From assembly GCA_038062295.1 (NCBI GenBank), contig JBBTXL010000044.1, positions 1 to 24,029 of the forward strand: a stretch of 24,029 nucleotides of DNA, written 5' to 3'. Shown here one piece after another: positions 1 to 6,348 of the stretch. Made by a program: the position numbers and the translations under genes. Under the pieces are notes generated by a model, which worked only from the letters and a program-made list of their open reading frames with translations, ran no database searches and had not been told where the DNA came from. The DNA comes from JBBTXL01 sp038062295. GTDB taxonomy: Bacteria; Patescibacteriota; Minisyncoccia; GWC2-36-17; WO2-46-25. The stretch's first letter is position 1. Each line of letters starts with the position of its first letter.

Positions 1-305
1 GGTGCAACGGTAGAAAGATCCGCCACATACACCAAATGCGTACCACCCTGCAGGGCAAGACCAAGCTTGAAATCGGAACGATAAAAATGCGGTATTTTTG
101 TATGCGCCGCCGCGTTGATCCTGTCGGCGGAACGATCCCAGTAATCGGGAAAATTGAACCCGGCCGCCAAGATAGCAACAATAAAAATAACGAGCAGTGT
201 GTATGCCGCTTTCACACGAGCCCCTTCGGGAACCAGTATGAATTTAAGAATTGCGCCAACTAACCGTACCGGCGCCATTAAAATCTTTTTCAGCCGTTCC
301 ATCAT
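1..305 (-). CDS. secD: Protein translocase subunit SecD, N-terminal fragment
   Basis: The gene runs off the left edge, so only about the first 101 residues are visible. SecD is the inner-membrane partner of SecF that uses the proton motive force to help SecYEG complete protein export. The visible part has a short basic N-terminus, a transmembrane segment near residues 26-45 (YTLLVIFIVAILAAGF), and then the diagnostic block LGLALQGGTHLVYVADL, which matches the SecD consensus (GLDLQGG.hLv) apart from an Ala in place of Asp. Two ATG codons in tandem (305 and 302) can serve as start; no Shine-Dalgarno is visible. A secG gene lies about 10 kb away. Identity is confident; the rest of the protein and any fusion to SecF cannot be seen. 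Confidence 0.9.
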   Translation of the reverse strand, partial: MMERLKKILMAPVRLVGAILKFILVPEGARVKAAYTLLVIFIVAILAAGFNFPDYWDRSADRINAAAHTKIPHFYRSDFKLGLALQGGTHLVYVADLSTVA

Positions 306-317
306 ATATGCTGTAAT

Positions 318-346
318 ATCGTAAAAGCATACGCAAAAAACCGCAA
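318..346 (-). promoter_or_regulatory. Putative secD promoter
   Basis: On the minus strand TTGCGG (346-341) and TACGAT (323-318) are separated by 17 bp, and the -10 ends 12 nt before the secD ATG at 305. An alternative pair, TTGCCT (354-349) and TATGCT (331-326), is also 17 bp apart. Either gives a very short leader. Both boxes are imperfect. Confidence 0.4.
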
Positions 347-389
347 AAAGGCAAGCCCCAACACCAAAATTTAGTGTGGGGACAAACCA

Positions 390-432
390 AAAATAAAACA
401 GGGTTACCCATTTTGGATAACCCTGTTATTTT
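390..432 (-). terminator. Intrinsic terminator of the 436-1026 gene
   Basis: A perfect 10-bp stem (AACAGGGTTA at 397-406 with TAACCCTGTT at 418-427) has an 11-nt loop. Read on the minus strand it is followed by a T-rich tract (TTTTATTTTT). It lies immediately after the stop codon of the minus-strand gene. Confidence 0.85.
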
Positions 433-435
433 GCA

Positions 436-1026
436 TCATGACACTAAAACCGCAGAAGGTCCGCAACAAACCCAGTTCTTGCCGAAACCAACATATCCCC
501 AATCCCATCTGACTACCTTACTCCGATGGAGACAGCGCACAAATAGATCACCATGCGCATTGGCGTAAATGGTCCCCCAAAAATAAGTATGCAAACTGAC
601 ACCATTCACTTTTTGCATCCATTCATCAGGGATAAGATGAGGATTTTGCAGGAGCCAATCCAGTACATTTGCATTAAGAACAACCTTTTCCGCAAGCTCC
701 TGGCGTACTTTGTCGGAATCCGCAATCGAAAAACTTGATGCCCTTTGATCGGAAGACCAAAAAAGTTCAATTCTGGTCGGATCCCATTCAAACAACCCCA
801 TCTTTCTGTGCTCCATCACATGCCAGTCATAAGGCACAAAAGGATTGGCATCACAATCAATGGTATACGGCATAACCTCCGCATACCCTCGAACGATAGG
901 TAGAATATGCTCCAACGTAAAACCCTCGGTCAATCTTTTCACATCACGGTTTGTCCAACCGGCTCGCCGAAACGCAAGCTTAAGTTCATTTGCCTGTCCG
1001 ACGTCGAGCATAAGCTCCTTGTCCAT
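436..1026 (-). CDS. Lineage-typical hypothetical protein (196 aa)
   Basis: No biochemical function is known to me. The protein resembles a family I recall as frequent in Parcubacteria-type genomes. Its hallmarks are an N-terminal helical part (LKLAFRRAGWTNRDVKRLTEG, read in two pieces), then IDCDANPFVP and FEWDPTRIELF, then VLNANVLDWLLQNPHLIPDEW, and a Trp/aromatic-rich end (FFWGT-type segment YFWGTIYANAHGDLFVRCL). There is no signal peptide or membrane segment, so it is probably cytoplasmic. The start at 1026 is chosen because AGGAGG lies 7 nt upstream; an upstream in-frame ATG at 1050 lacks that signal. The gene is a stand-alone unit with its own promoter (1104-1132), hairpin leader and terminator. 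The family assignment is from memory of its sequence pattern; the function is unassigned. Confidence 0.8.
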   Translation of the reverse strand: MDKELMLDVGQANELKLAFRRAGWTNRDVKRLTEGFTLEHILPIVRGYAEVMPYTIDCDANPFVPYDWHVMEHRKMGLFEWDPTRIELFWSSDQRASSFSIADSDKVRQELAEKVVLNANVLDWLLQNPHLIPDEWMQKVNGVSLHTYFWGTIYANAHGDLFVRCLHRSKVVRWDWGYVGFGKNWVCCGPSAVLVS

Positions 1027-1046
1027 GGCAATCCTCCTTGTGTTGT

Positions 1047-1075
1047 GCAACAGGTTCGTTTCCGAACGGCGTTGC
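1047..1075 (-). other. Leader hairpin with GAAA tetraloop
   Basis: In the transcript of the 1026 gene, GCAAC/GTTGC (1071-1075 with 1047-1051) encloses GTTCG/CGAAC (1063-1067 with 1054-1058) closed by a GAAA (GNRA) tetraloop. It sits between the promoter and the AGGAGG ribosome binding site, so it may stabilise the 5' end or modulate initiation. The role is inferred. Confidence 0.55.
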
Positions 1076-1103
1076 GGGTTTTTAAGGTACTGCGCGTCTA
1101 AAC

Positions 1104-1132
1104 TTCATATCATACAAACTGTATGCTGTCAA
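1104..1132 (-). promoter_or_regulatory. Sigma70-type promoter of the 1026 gene
   Basis: A perfect TTGACA (1132-1127) is followed after exactly 17 bp by TATGAA (1109-1104). Transcription should begin near 1097, leaving a leader of about 70 nt that holds the GAAA hairpin and AGGAGG. Confidence 0.75.
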
Positions 1133-1140
1133 TAATTCAC

Positions 1141-1158
1141 CGCAAACAAAACTTTGCG
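1141..1158 (-). repeat. Small inverted repeat after the ABC permease
   Basis: CGCAAA (1141-1146) and TTTGCG (1153-1158) form a 6-bp hairpin with a 6-nt loop, 4 nt past the permease stop. No U-tract follows, so it is at best a weak terminator or an RNA 3'-end stabiliser for the ABC operon. Confidence 0.35.
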
Positions 1159-1162
1159 CCCA

Positions 1163-2365
1163 CTATTTGTATTTCACCGCCTCCAGTGGATTGAGATGTG
1201 CCGCGCGGCGGGCGGGCCACAAACCGGTCACAAAGCCGACGACGGTGGAAAACGCCACAACTGTCGCCGCAAACCACAACGGCGTGTAGAAAATATCTAT
1301 AACATTGCCACCGAGGTTTTTGGCAAGCACGTTCAGCAGAAGGTTAAAACCCTCCCCGCCGAGCATCCCGATGGACAACCCGATCAGTCCTCCCAGAAAA
1401 CCCATAACGACCGATTCGGTCACGAACATATACATAATGTCATGCCGCGCGGCGCCCAACGATTTCATAATGCCGACCTCCTGCGTACGCTCCATGAGTG
1501 CAATAGTCATGGTGTTGAACATGCCGATGGCGGAAACCACAAGCGCCACAACGCCGAAAATGGCGAGAATGATCTGTAGAATACGGAATATCTTATTCGC
1601 CTGGTCAATGACATCCGACAGGGCGGCAACGGCAAACCCCATATCTAAGATCGCGTTGCGCACGATATCCAGATTTTCCGTGTCATTCACGCGGACCTTT
1701 GCCTGTGAGTACGAATCCAGCATAACGCCGGTTGCGTATTGTATGGGGAAAAAAATGAATGACGATGTTTCATCATCCACGATGCCGGTAATGACAAATA
1801 ATGTTTCCTGCTCTACCAGATCAAGCTCTTCAAACCCACTCTCTCCCACAACGGTTGCCAGAAACGAAACTGACACCGCTTCCCCAAGACTATTTGTCTC
1901 ACTTTCAAAATTCAGCACGCGCGCGAGCGCTTTGGAAATGACTATCTCTTTGGCGCCGTCGCTTTCAGATATCCTTCCCCCTACAAGTTTTAGATTTGAA
2001 AATTTTATGAATGAAGCTGTGGTGATGTTTGCAATGGCGTCTGCTGTCGTATCCTCATGTATGACCTGAGCGCGCAAGCTTACCATCGGCGCAACCTCCT
2101 GCACTGAAGGCAGGGCACGGATATTTTCCAGAACTTCGTTGTTTAAAACAAGCGCGGCTTTTTCACCCTGCACGACGTCCAGCGACAGCAATGCATCATT
2201 GCTCGTGATCTGCGAAATAAGCGCGCGCTGCAGGCCGTATCCCAGCGACACCAAAAATACAATGGCGCCGATGCCGATGCCGATGCCCAAGATCGTCAAG
2301 AACGTCCGCATCTTACGGGTCTTGAACATTCTGGTCGAAAGTTTTGCGAGGTCAGAAATTCGCAT
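1163..2365 (-). CDS. ABC transporter permease, MacB/FtsX family (400 aa)
   Basis: This is the membrane subunit expected to work with the ATPase encoded just upstream (2642-3970). The architecture matches MacB/LolCE-type permeases: a cytoplasmic N-terminus (RISDLAKLSTRMFKTRKMR), a first transmembrane helix (about 21-44, Gly/Ile-rich), a periplasmic-type core domain of roughly 200 residues, then three C-terminal transmembrane helices (about 265-295, 315-340, 360-385). The family-typical cytoplasmic motif ERTQEVGIMKSLGA and the ending WPARRAAHLNPLEAVKYK are present. Such systems drive mechanical work or export of peptides, lipoproteins or antimicrobials rather than classical import; no MacA-type adaptor is seen here, so the substrate is unknown. 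The reading frame stays open 252 nt further upstream, but that stretch is hairpin-rich non-coding-looking DNA, so the ATG at 2365 (start of the conserved domain) is preferred. No Shine-Dalgarno is seen. Confidence 0.88.
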   Translation of the reverse strand: MRISDLAKLSTRMFKTRKMRTFLTILGIGIGIGAIVFLVSLGYGLQRALISQITSNDALLSLDVVQGEKAALVLNNEVLENIRALPSVQEVAPMVSLRAQVIHEDTTADAIANITTASFIKFSNLKLVGGRISESDGAKEIVISKALARVLNFESETNSLGEAVSVSFLATVVGESGFEELDLVEQETLFVITGIVDDETSSFIFFPIQYATGVMLDSYSQAKVRVNDTENLDIVRNAILDMGFAVAALSDVIDQANKIFRILQIILAIFGVVALVVSAIGMFNTMTIALMERTQEVGIMKSLGAARHDIMYMFVTESVVMGFLGGLIGLSIGMLGGEGFNLLLNVLAKNLGGNVIDIFYTPLWFAATVVAFSTVVGFVTGLWPARRAAHLNPLEAVKYK

Positions 2366-2641
2366 ATTTGTTTGTGATGAATAGGGATGTAAAAAAATTT
2401 GTATCGGGCTGGCGGTGGGATCCTTTCGACTTGCATCCGCGGGAACTGCCGCGAGGATATCCACTCGGGTTTTCCGGCGAAACCCTCGCTTGCCTCGCAA
2501 CGGCGATGTTTTTGATGGGATGCAAAGCATCCATTGTATCAAAAACCACCCAGCTCGCCTGCTCGTTAGATATCGCTCGCGGCAATTCCGTGCGGATGCT
2601 GGAAAGAGAGGCGACAAAAATTTTCACATCACTGCTCATCG
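2366..2641 (-). repeat. Multi-hairpin spacer inside the ABC operon
   Basis: The 276 bp between ATPase stop and permease start hold at least three hairpins: CGCGG/CCGCG (2438-2442 with 2449-2453), GGGTTT/AAACCC (2467-2472 with 2480-2485), and a large one (GTTTTTGAT 2508-2516 with ATCAAAAAC 2538-2546, enclosing GGATGC 2518-2523 with GCATCC 2527-2532 around an AAA loop). A 95-codon minus-strand frame (2352-2639) covers it, but its translation looks like arbitrary read-through (Ser/Arg/Pro/Gly-rich, no domain). It could be a dispersed palindromic element or an intra-operon regulator of the ATPase:permease ratio. Confidence 0.6.
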
Positions 2642-3970
2642 CTATTCAATAAAATCTTTAAACCGCACCAAAAGGATCTCTGCGCGGCGCGCCATATCTT
2701 CGGCAACTTCCCGCCGCAACCCGACACCACCGTGCGAGAACGGCGCGTCAAGCTGCGCGAAAAACGCCTGCCGGTCCATCTCCCCCTGCAACCGGCGCAC
2801 CACGGCATCATGCAGGCGCTGGCGCTGCCCTTCATCCGGCATCGCGGTGGCGATATCTTCTAATTGTTTCGTAATCTCCTGCGCCGCATCCTCAAGCTTC
2901 TCGGGATGCCCTTCCGCATGCTCAATATCTTGATGGATCACCTCGGTCTCGGCAAGCAGACTTTCAACGGATGCCCCGATCTTCCGGGAAGATTGAAAGT
3001 TCAATCCGGCGCCGCCTTTTTCAATGGGGTCGTCAAGCGCGGCGGCAAAATCATCCTTACTGATCTTACCCAGAATTCTGTCCTCTACCAGCCGTTCCAG
3101 GCGGTCCAGTTGCTGGGTATCCAGTTCGGACATAAGATAGTTAATGATGGCTTTGGACTTCAGGCGCGATTCCGTCAGTTCAGGGTACACCGACAAAATG
3201 TCCGCAATGGCGGAGGACAATCCGCTCATGGAACGCACCAATTTTTCCTTCGCCTGCTCGTCGATCTTCTGCGGCTTTTGCGTGTTGATCGTCTGCTTAA
3301 CGATACGCCCGTCCTTCATGTGAAAGACGCGATGCGCGTATTGCAACTGGTTCGGGTCGTGCGTGACGAGAATAATGGTTTTTTTGTCCTTTTCGTTCAG
3401 TTCCTGAAGAATATCCAGCACATTCTGCGTAGACTTGGAGTCCAGGTTTCCCGTCGGCTCGTCGGCCAGGATGATGGGCGTGTTGTTCACGAGCGAACGC
3501 GCAATGGATACGCGCTGCTGCTGACCGCCGGACAGTTCCGTGGGAAGCCGGCGCGCGAATGCGCCGATGCCGAAACGATCCAGAAGCTTTTGCGCTATCG
3601 GAATCCGTTCCTCGGGAGAAGCGCTTTTAAAGATCTGCGGAATGGAAACGTTGTCAATGACATTGAGAGATGGTATAAGATTATACTGCTGGAACACCAT
3701 ACCGATGGTATTTTGGCGATACGCGGTAACGGAACGGTCGTTCATTTTTCGCAATTCCTGGCCGCTCACAAGCACCGATCCGGTGGTCGCCCGCTCCATT
3801 GCGGCGATAACATACAGCAGTGTTGACTTGCCGCAACCGGACGGCCCGAAAAACACAATATACTCATGCGGATAAATCTCCGCCGATACATCGTTGAGCG
3901 CGTGCGTTTCACTCGCCTTCCCCGGGTCATACACGACGGAAAGGTTTTCTATTTTAATAATCGGCTCCAT
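2642..3970 (-). CDS. ABC transporter ATPase, MacB/LolD-like, with duplicated C-terminal helical repeat (442 aa)
   Basis: Residues 1-225 form a complete nucleotide-binding domain: Walker A GPSGCGKST (42-50), Q-loop (FQQYNLIP, 93-100), signature LSGGQQQR (146-153), Walker B with D170-E171 (ILADEPTGNLDS) and switch His204 (VTHD). It should hydrolyse ATP to power the permease at 1163-2365. Typical LolD/MacB NBDs end near residue 230; this one carries about 210 extra residues, mostly charged helices, containing two copies of a roughly 50-residue unit (about 287-340 and 384-434). Both copies share the pattern RL..(V)..R(I/L).G...(K/R)..F...LD.P...GG(A/V)GL. I recall extensions of this kind on ABC ATPases from the same bacterial group. 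The start codon lies 8 nt after a perfect TATAAT, so the mRNA is probably leaderless or nearly so. The permease follows after a 276-bp structured spacer. Confidence 0.9.
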   Translation of the reverse strand: MEPIIKIENLSVVYDPGKASETHALNDVSAEIYPHEYIVFFGPSGCGKSTLLYVIAAMERATTGSVLVSGQELRKMNDRSVTAYRQNTIGMVFQQYNLIPSLNVIDNVSIPQIFKSASPEERIPIAQKLLDRFGIGAFARRLPTELSGGQQQRVSIARSLVNNTPIILADEPTGNLDSKSTQNVLDILQELNEKDKKTIILVTHDPNQLQYAHRVFHMKDGRIVKQTINTQKPQKIDEQAKEKLVRSMSGLSSAIADILSVYPELTESRLKSKAIINYLMSELDTQQLDRLERLVEDRILGKISKDDFAAALDDPIEKGGAGLNFQSSRKIGASVESLLAETEVIHQDIEHAEGHPEKLEDAAQEITKQLEDIATAMPDEGQRQRLHDAVVRRLQGEMDRQAFFAQLDAPFSHGGVGLRREVAEDMARRAEILLVRFKDFIE

Positions 3971-3978
3971 CCCTCTCC

Positions 3979-4007
3979 ATTATACCGCCTCCCTCATGAA
4001 CACACAA
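3979..4007 (-). promoter_or_regulatory. Promoter of the ABC operon, near-leaderless
   Basis: On the minus strand, perfect TATAAT (3984-3979) is preceded after 17 bp by TTGTGT (4007-4002). The -10 ends 8 nt before the ATG at 3970, so the transcript should start at or within about 2 nt of the start codon. The promoter lies within and in front of the divergent uvrC-like gene start (3996). Confidence 0.65.
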
Positions 4008-5291
4008 TCGGAAAAACTCCTGCGGAAAGCACAGACGGCGCCGCGAACGCCGGGCGTATACTTTTTCAAGAATGTGCGGCGCGTCGTTCTCTATATCGGA
4101 AAAGCAAACAACCTCCGCGTGCGGCTCCGACAGTACTTTCAAGCTGGTGACGACCGGCTCCGGAAAACTTCCCGGATGCTTGAGGAGGCAACAACGCTTT
4201 CCTGGAACGTCTGCGCATCGGAAGCCGACGCGCTCATCACCGAAGCACAGCTCATCAAAAAATACACGCCGAAGTTCAACGTCATCCTGCGCGACGACAA
4301 GCAATACCTGTATGTCGGCATTACGAAGGGTGAACCGTATCCGCGCATATTTCTCACCCACCAACCCGCCAAAATTTCCAAACAAAATTTGGGAGGGCAA
4401 ACCCGCTTTATCGGCCCATTTACCAGTGGCTACGCGGTCAAAGAAATTATGCGCCTTTTGCGCCGCGTGTATCCCTATTGCACCTGTCGCGCCGGACTGA
4501 AACGCCCCTGCCTCCAATACCAGCTCGGGCGGTGTCTTGGCGCAACCGCAAAACCGGAAACCCGCCCGCAAACCAAAAGGAACGTGAATGCGATAGCGGC
4601 CATTTTAAGCGGACGGCGGCAATCGCTTGCGTGTTCGGTGGAACGGAGCATGCGTACAGCATCGCGCGCGCAGGAATTTCAAAAGGCACATCGGTATAAA
4701 ACGCAACTGGACATGCTCCGCGATATTTTTGAGCACCGCGGCTTTCTCACCGATATCACTCCCCTGCGCCGTCCACCCGCCGCGTGGAGTGCCGTGGAAG
4801 AAAAACTGCGGAACGTTTCCCGCGCGCCGCATTTCATCCGTCGCGTGGAGTGCTATGACATTTCAAACATCTCCGGCAAATATGCCGTCGGCTCCATGGT
4901 TGTGTTTGAAAACGGCATCCCTGCAAAAAGCGAATACCGGAAATTCCGCATCAAATTTTCGGGTGACACACCCGACGATCCGAAAATGATGCGCGAAGTA
5001 CTTGCCCGCCGCATAAAGCACGCTGAATGGCCGACACCCGACCTCATTATCGTAGACGGCGGCAAAACACAACTTAACGCTGCGCTTGCCGTACTCCCTC
5101 CCAAGCAAACCGTTATCGCGCTTGCCAAGCGCAACGAGGAACTTCGTACGCCAAGCCGCACACTCCCCATCCCCGCCGCCTCCTTCGGCGAACCGGTCTT
5201 GCATTTCGTACAACAAATCCGCGACGAAGCTCATAGATTTGCGATTACATATCACAAAAAGCTTCGTTCCCAATCGGTATTGACAAAATAA
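3996..5291 (+). CDS. uvrC: UvrC-like excinuclease subunit lacking the C-terminal HhH domain (431 aa)
   Basis: UvrC cuts DNA on both sides of a lesion after UvrAB recognition. The order of domains is right: GIY-YIG nuclease (GVY at 20-22, YIG at 33-35, catalytic-type E83 in SEADALITEAQLIKKY), Cys-rich segment (162-180), UVR-like helix (RAQEFQKAHRYKTQLDMLRD, 224-243), and RNase H-like endonuclease with the expected Asp288 (CYDISNISG), Asp354 (DLIIVDGGKTQL) and His420 (RDEAHRFAITYH). The protein ends about 10 residues after that histidine, whereas standard UvrC (around 600 aa) continues into a tandem HhH DNA-binding domain. The Cys segment has C164, C172 and C180, but the position of the fourth iron-sulfur ligand is Thr184. 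The start at 3996 is chosen because family similarity begins there; the frame continues upstream into the ABC ATPase region. No obvious Shine-Dalgarno. Confidence 0.88.
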   Translation: MNTQSEKLLRKAQTAPRTPGVYFFKNVRRVVLYIGKANNLRVRLRQYFQAGDDRLRKTSRMLEEATTLSWNVCASEADALITEAQLIKKYTPKFNVILRDDKQYLYVGITKGEPYPRIFLTHQPAKISKQNLGGQTRFIGPFTSGYAVKEIMRLLRRVYPYCTCRAGLKRPCLQYQLGRCLGATAKPETRPQTKRNVNAIAAILSGRRQSLACSVERSMRTASRAQEFQKAHRYKTQLDMLRDIFEHRGFLTDITPLRRPPAAWSAVEEKLRNVSRAPHFIRRVECYDISNISGKYAVGSMVVFENGIPAKSEYRKFRIKFSGDTPDDPKMMREVLARRIKHAEWPTPDLIIVDGGKTQLNAALAVLPPKQTVIALAKRNEELRTPSRTLPIPAASFGEPVLHFVQQIRDEAHRFAITYHKKLRSQSVLTK

Positions 5292-5308
5292 CATAAATAC
5301 TGTACAAT
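5280..5308 (+). promoter_or_regulatory. Strong sigma70-type promoter of the 5437 gene
   Basis: Perfect TTGACA (5280-5285), 17-bp spacer, TACAAT (5303-5308). The -35 overlaps the last codons of the uvrC-like gene. Transcription should start around 5314-5316, upstream of a roughly 120-nt structured leader. Confidence 0.8.
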
Positions 5309-5310
5309 TC

Positions 5311-5436
5311 AACCATCCCAAACTATCGGGAAACCCTAAACGGCAGAGGGTAAAGACTGCCTAGATGGTTGCCGATGGCAACTGTCGCCGGTTTTTTAAC
5401 AAGCTCTGCGATGCGGAGCATCATATGGAGGGTTCC
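5311..5436 (+). promoter_or_regulatory. Structured 5' leader with H-type pseudoknot (candidate cis-regulatory RNA)
   Basis: Seen directly: stem S1 ACCCT (5333-5337) with AGGGT (5347-5351); stem S2 GGCAG (5342-5346) with CTGCC (5357-5361). The stems interleave to give a classical H-type pseudoknot with short A-rich loops (AAAC, AAAGA). A 7-bp helix AACCATC (5311-5317) with GATGGTT (5364-5370) could close the domain, but it competes with hairpin GTTGCC-GAT-GGCAAC (5368-5382). A T6 tract follows (5392-5397), then hairpin GCTCTGC-GAT-GCGGAGC (5403-5419), GGAGGG (5427-5432) and the ATG at 5437. Mutually exclusive helices plus a U-tract resemble a riboswitch or attenuator layout. It does not match any riboswitch consensus I know. 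The outer helix may be partly lost if transcription starts at 5315. Confidence 0.55.
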
Positions 5437-6261
5437 ATGGAAAAACCTGAAAAGAGAGAAATAACAGCATATGCACTCTTCCAAGCGATGGCAGATGAAA
5501 AAGGCGTTTACCTGTCGGCAATAGGAACAAGGAACAGGTTTAAGGTTCTCGGTTCCAGTCTGCCTATCTCTGTGAAACTTGGGGAAAATGTACGAGAATG
5601 TAGTATCTACACAACAGAAGACACCTTGGATACCCATAACTCAGATGAAGACATGATTATAGTTTCATGGGTATCCGAAGACAACAATGGCAAATGGCAG
5701 TCTGTAAGGTATCAGCCATACAGGCTCTCCATCGAACCAACTCGAAACGACAAAACAATCAGGCATATTAACCTAAAAAGTGTTGGTGTGCCGCCCTACG
5801 GATTGCAAGTGTATGATGAACACCTGACGCTTACAGTGAATGGTGAGTGTTTCTCAACCGGGAAACCTGAACCCGGGACTCGTGCGGTAGATGGTAACAT
5901 CATGTGCCAGCATGTTGCTGGCAGAAAAACTATTGACGAGCTTCGCGCGGCGGCTACCGAGGTCGAGGAGGAAAAGTCGCTCAAGGAGCGATACGAAACC
6001 CTTCTTACCGACCACGGGCACCTGGAAGCAAGAGAAATTCAGTTAGAGGAAAATCTCAATAAATACGCATCTCTTGTGGAAGAGTACCAAGGGTTGGTAA
6101 CAGCCATGAAAGAAAAATATACGGCTGCAAAAGAGCTTATGCTCATCCTCGCAAAAGGAGCGGCGGGACGATGGTTCAAGGAGCCGGAACTCAAGATGGC
6201 CCTGGAGAAGTTTAAACTCATTCTGCGACGCGAAAACCCGCGGAACGCTACGCCCCAGTAG
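5437..6261 (+). CDS. Hypothetical coiled-coil protein under structured leader (274 aa)
   Basis: I do not recognise this protein. Residues 1-160 look globular and mixed alpha/beta, with a segment VSWVSEDNNGKWQSVRYQPY (77-96). Residues about 165-235 are charged helices with heptad-like spacing (LRAAATEVEEEKSLKERYETL, read as part of a coiled coil), and the C-terminus is a basic helix (EKFKLILRRENPR). There is no signal peptide or membrane segment. The start at 5437 is supported by GGAGGG ending 4 nt upstream; in-frame ATGs at 5365 and 5425 lie in the structured leader and upstream of that site. It uses AGG arginine codons (R91, R96) more freely than its neighbours. The gene is monocistronic, with its own perfect -35 promoter and a strong terminator. 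The unusual leader suggests tightly regulated expression; the function is unknown. Confidence 0.75.
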   Translation: MEKPEKREITAYALFQAMADEKGVYLSAIGTRNRFKVLGSSLPISVKLGENVRECSIYTTEDTLDTHNSDEDMIIVSWVSEDNNGKWQSVRYQPYRLSIEPTRNDKTIRHINLKSVGVPPYGLQVYDEHLTLTVNGECFSTGKPEPGTRAVDGNIMCQHVAGRKTIDELRAAATEVEEEKSLKERYETLLTDHGHLEAREIQLEENLNKYASLVEEYQGLVTAMKEKYTAAKELMLILAKGAAGRWFKEPELKMALEKFKLILRRENPRNATPQ

Positions 6262-6267
6262 ATCCCT

Positions 6268-6325
6268 AAGCCCGCGGAGCACATGCATAACATCGCATGT
6301 TGCTCCCGGGCTTTTTGTTTTTCTA
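6268..6325 (+). terminator. Intrinsic terminator after the 5437 gene
   Basis: A long stem pairs AAGCCCG (6268-6274) and GGAGCA (6276-6281) with TGCTCC (6301-6306) and CGGGCTT (6307-6313), with one bulged C. It is followed by TTTTTGTTTTT. The promoter of glyA overlaps the T-tract. Confidence 0.85.
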
Positions 6326-6341
6326 AACTTTATGCTACAGT
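6313..6341 (+). promoter_or_regulatory. Extended -10 promoter of glyA, near-leaderless
   Basis: TGCTACAGT (6333-6341) is an extended -10 (TGn plus TACAGT). The -35 region (TTTTGT at 6313-6318) is poor. The -10 ends 7 nt before the glyA ATG at 6349, predicting a leader of 0-2 nt. Confidence 0.55.
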
Positions 6342-6348
6342 ATTTTAC

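Noticed and set aside
2352..2639. 95-codon minus-strand frame starting right after the ABC ATPase stop
   Set aside because: Covers the hairpin-rich spacer, shows no recognisable domain and overlaps the permease start; treated as non-coding, though a real short gene is not fully excluded.
3894..3995. Upstream extension of the uvrC-like frame
   Set aside because: Would overlap the divergent ABC ATPase coding region and adds residues outside family similarity; ATG 3996 preferred.
5311..5370. Outer 7-bp helix closing the pseudoknot as a firm P1
   Set aside because: The expected transcription start (about 5314-5316) falls inside its 5' strand and a downstream hairpin competes for the other, so it is only mentioned as possible.
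5311..5436. Assignment to a known riboswitch class (preQ1, SAM-II, fluoride, ZTP, THF)
   Set aside because: Recalled core consensus sequences of these classes are not present; only the general pseudoknot topology is similar.
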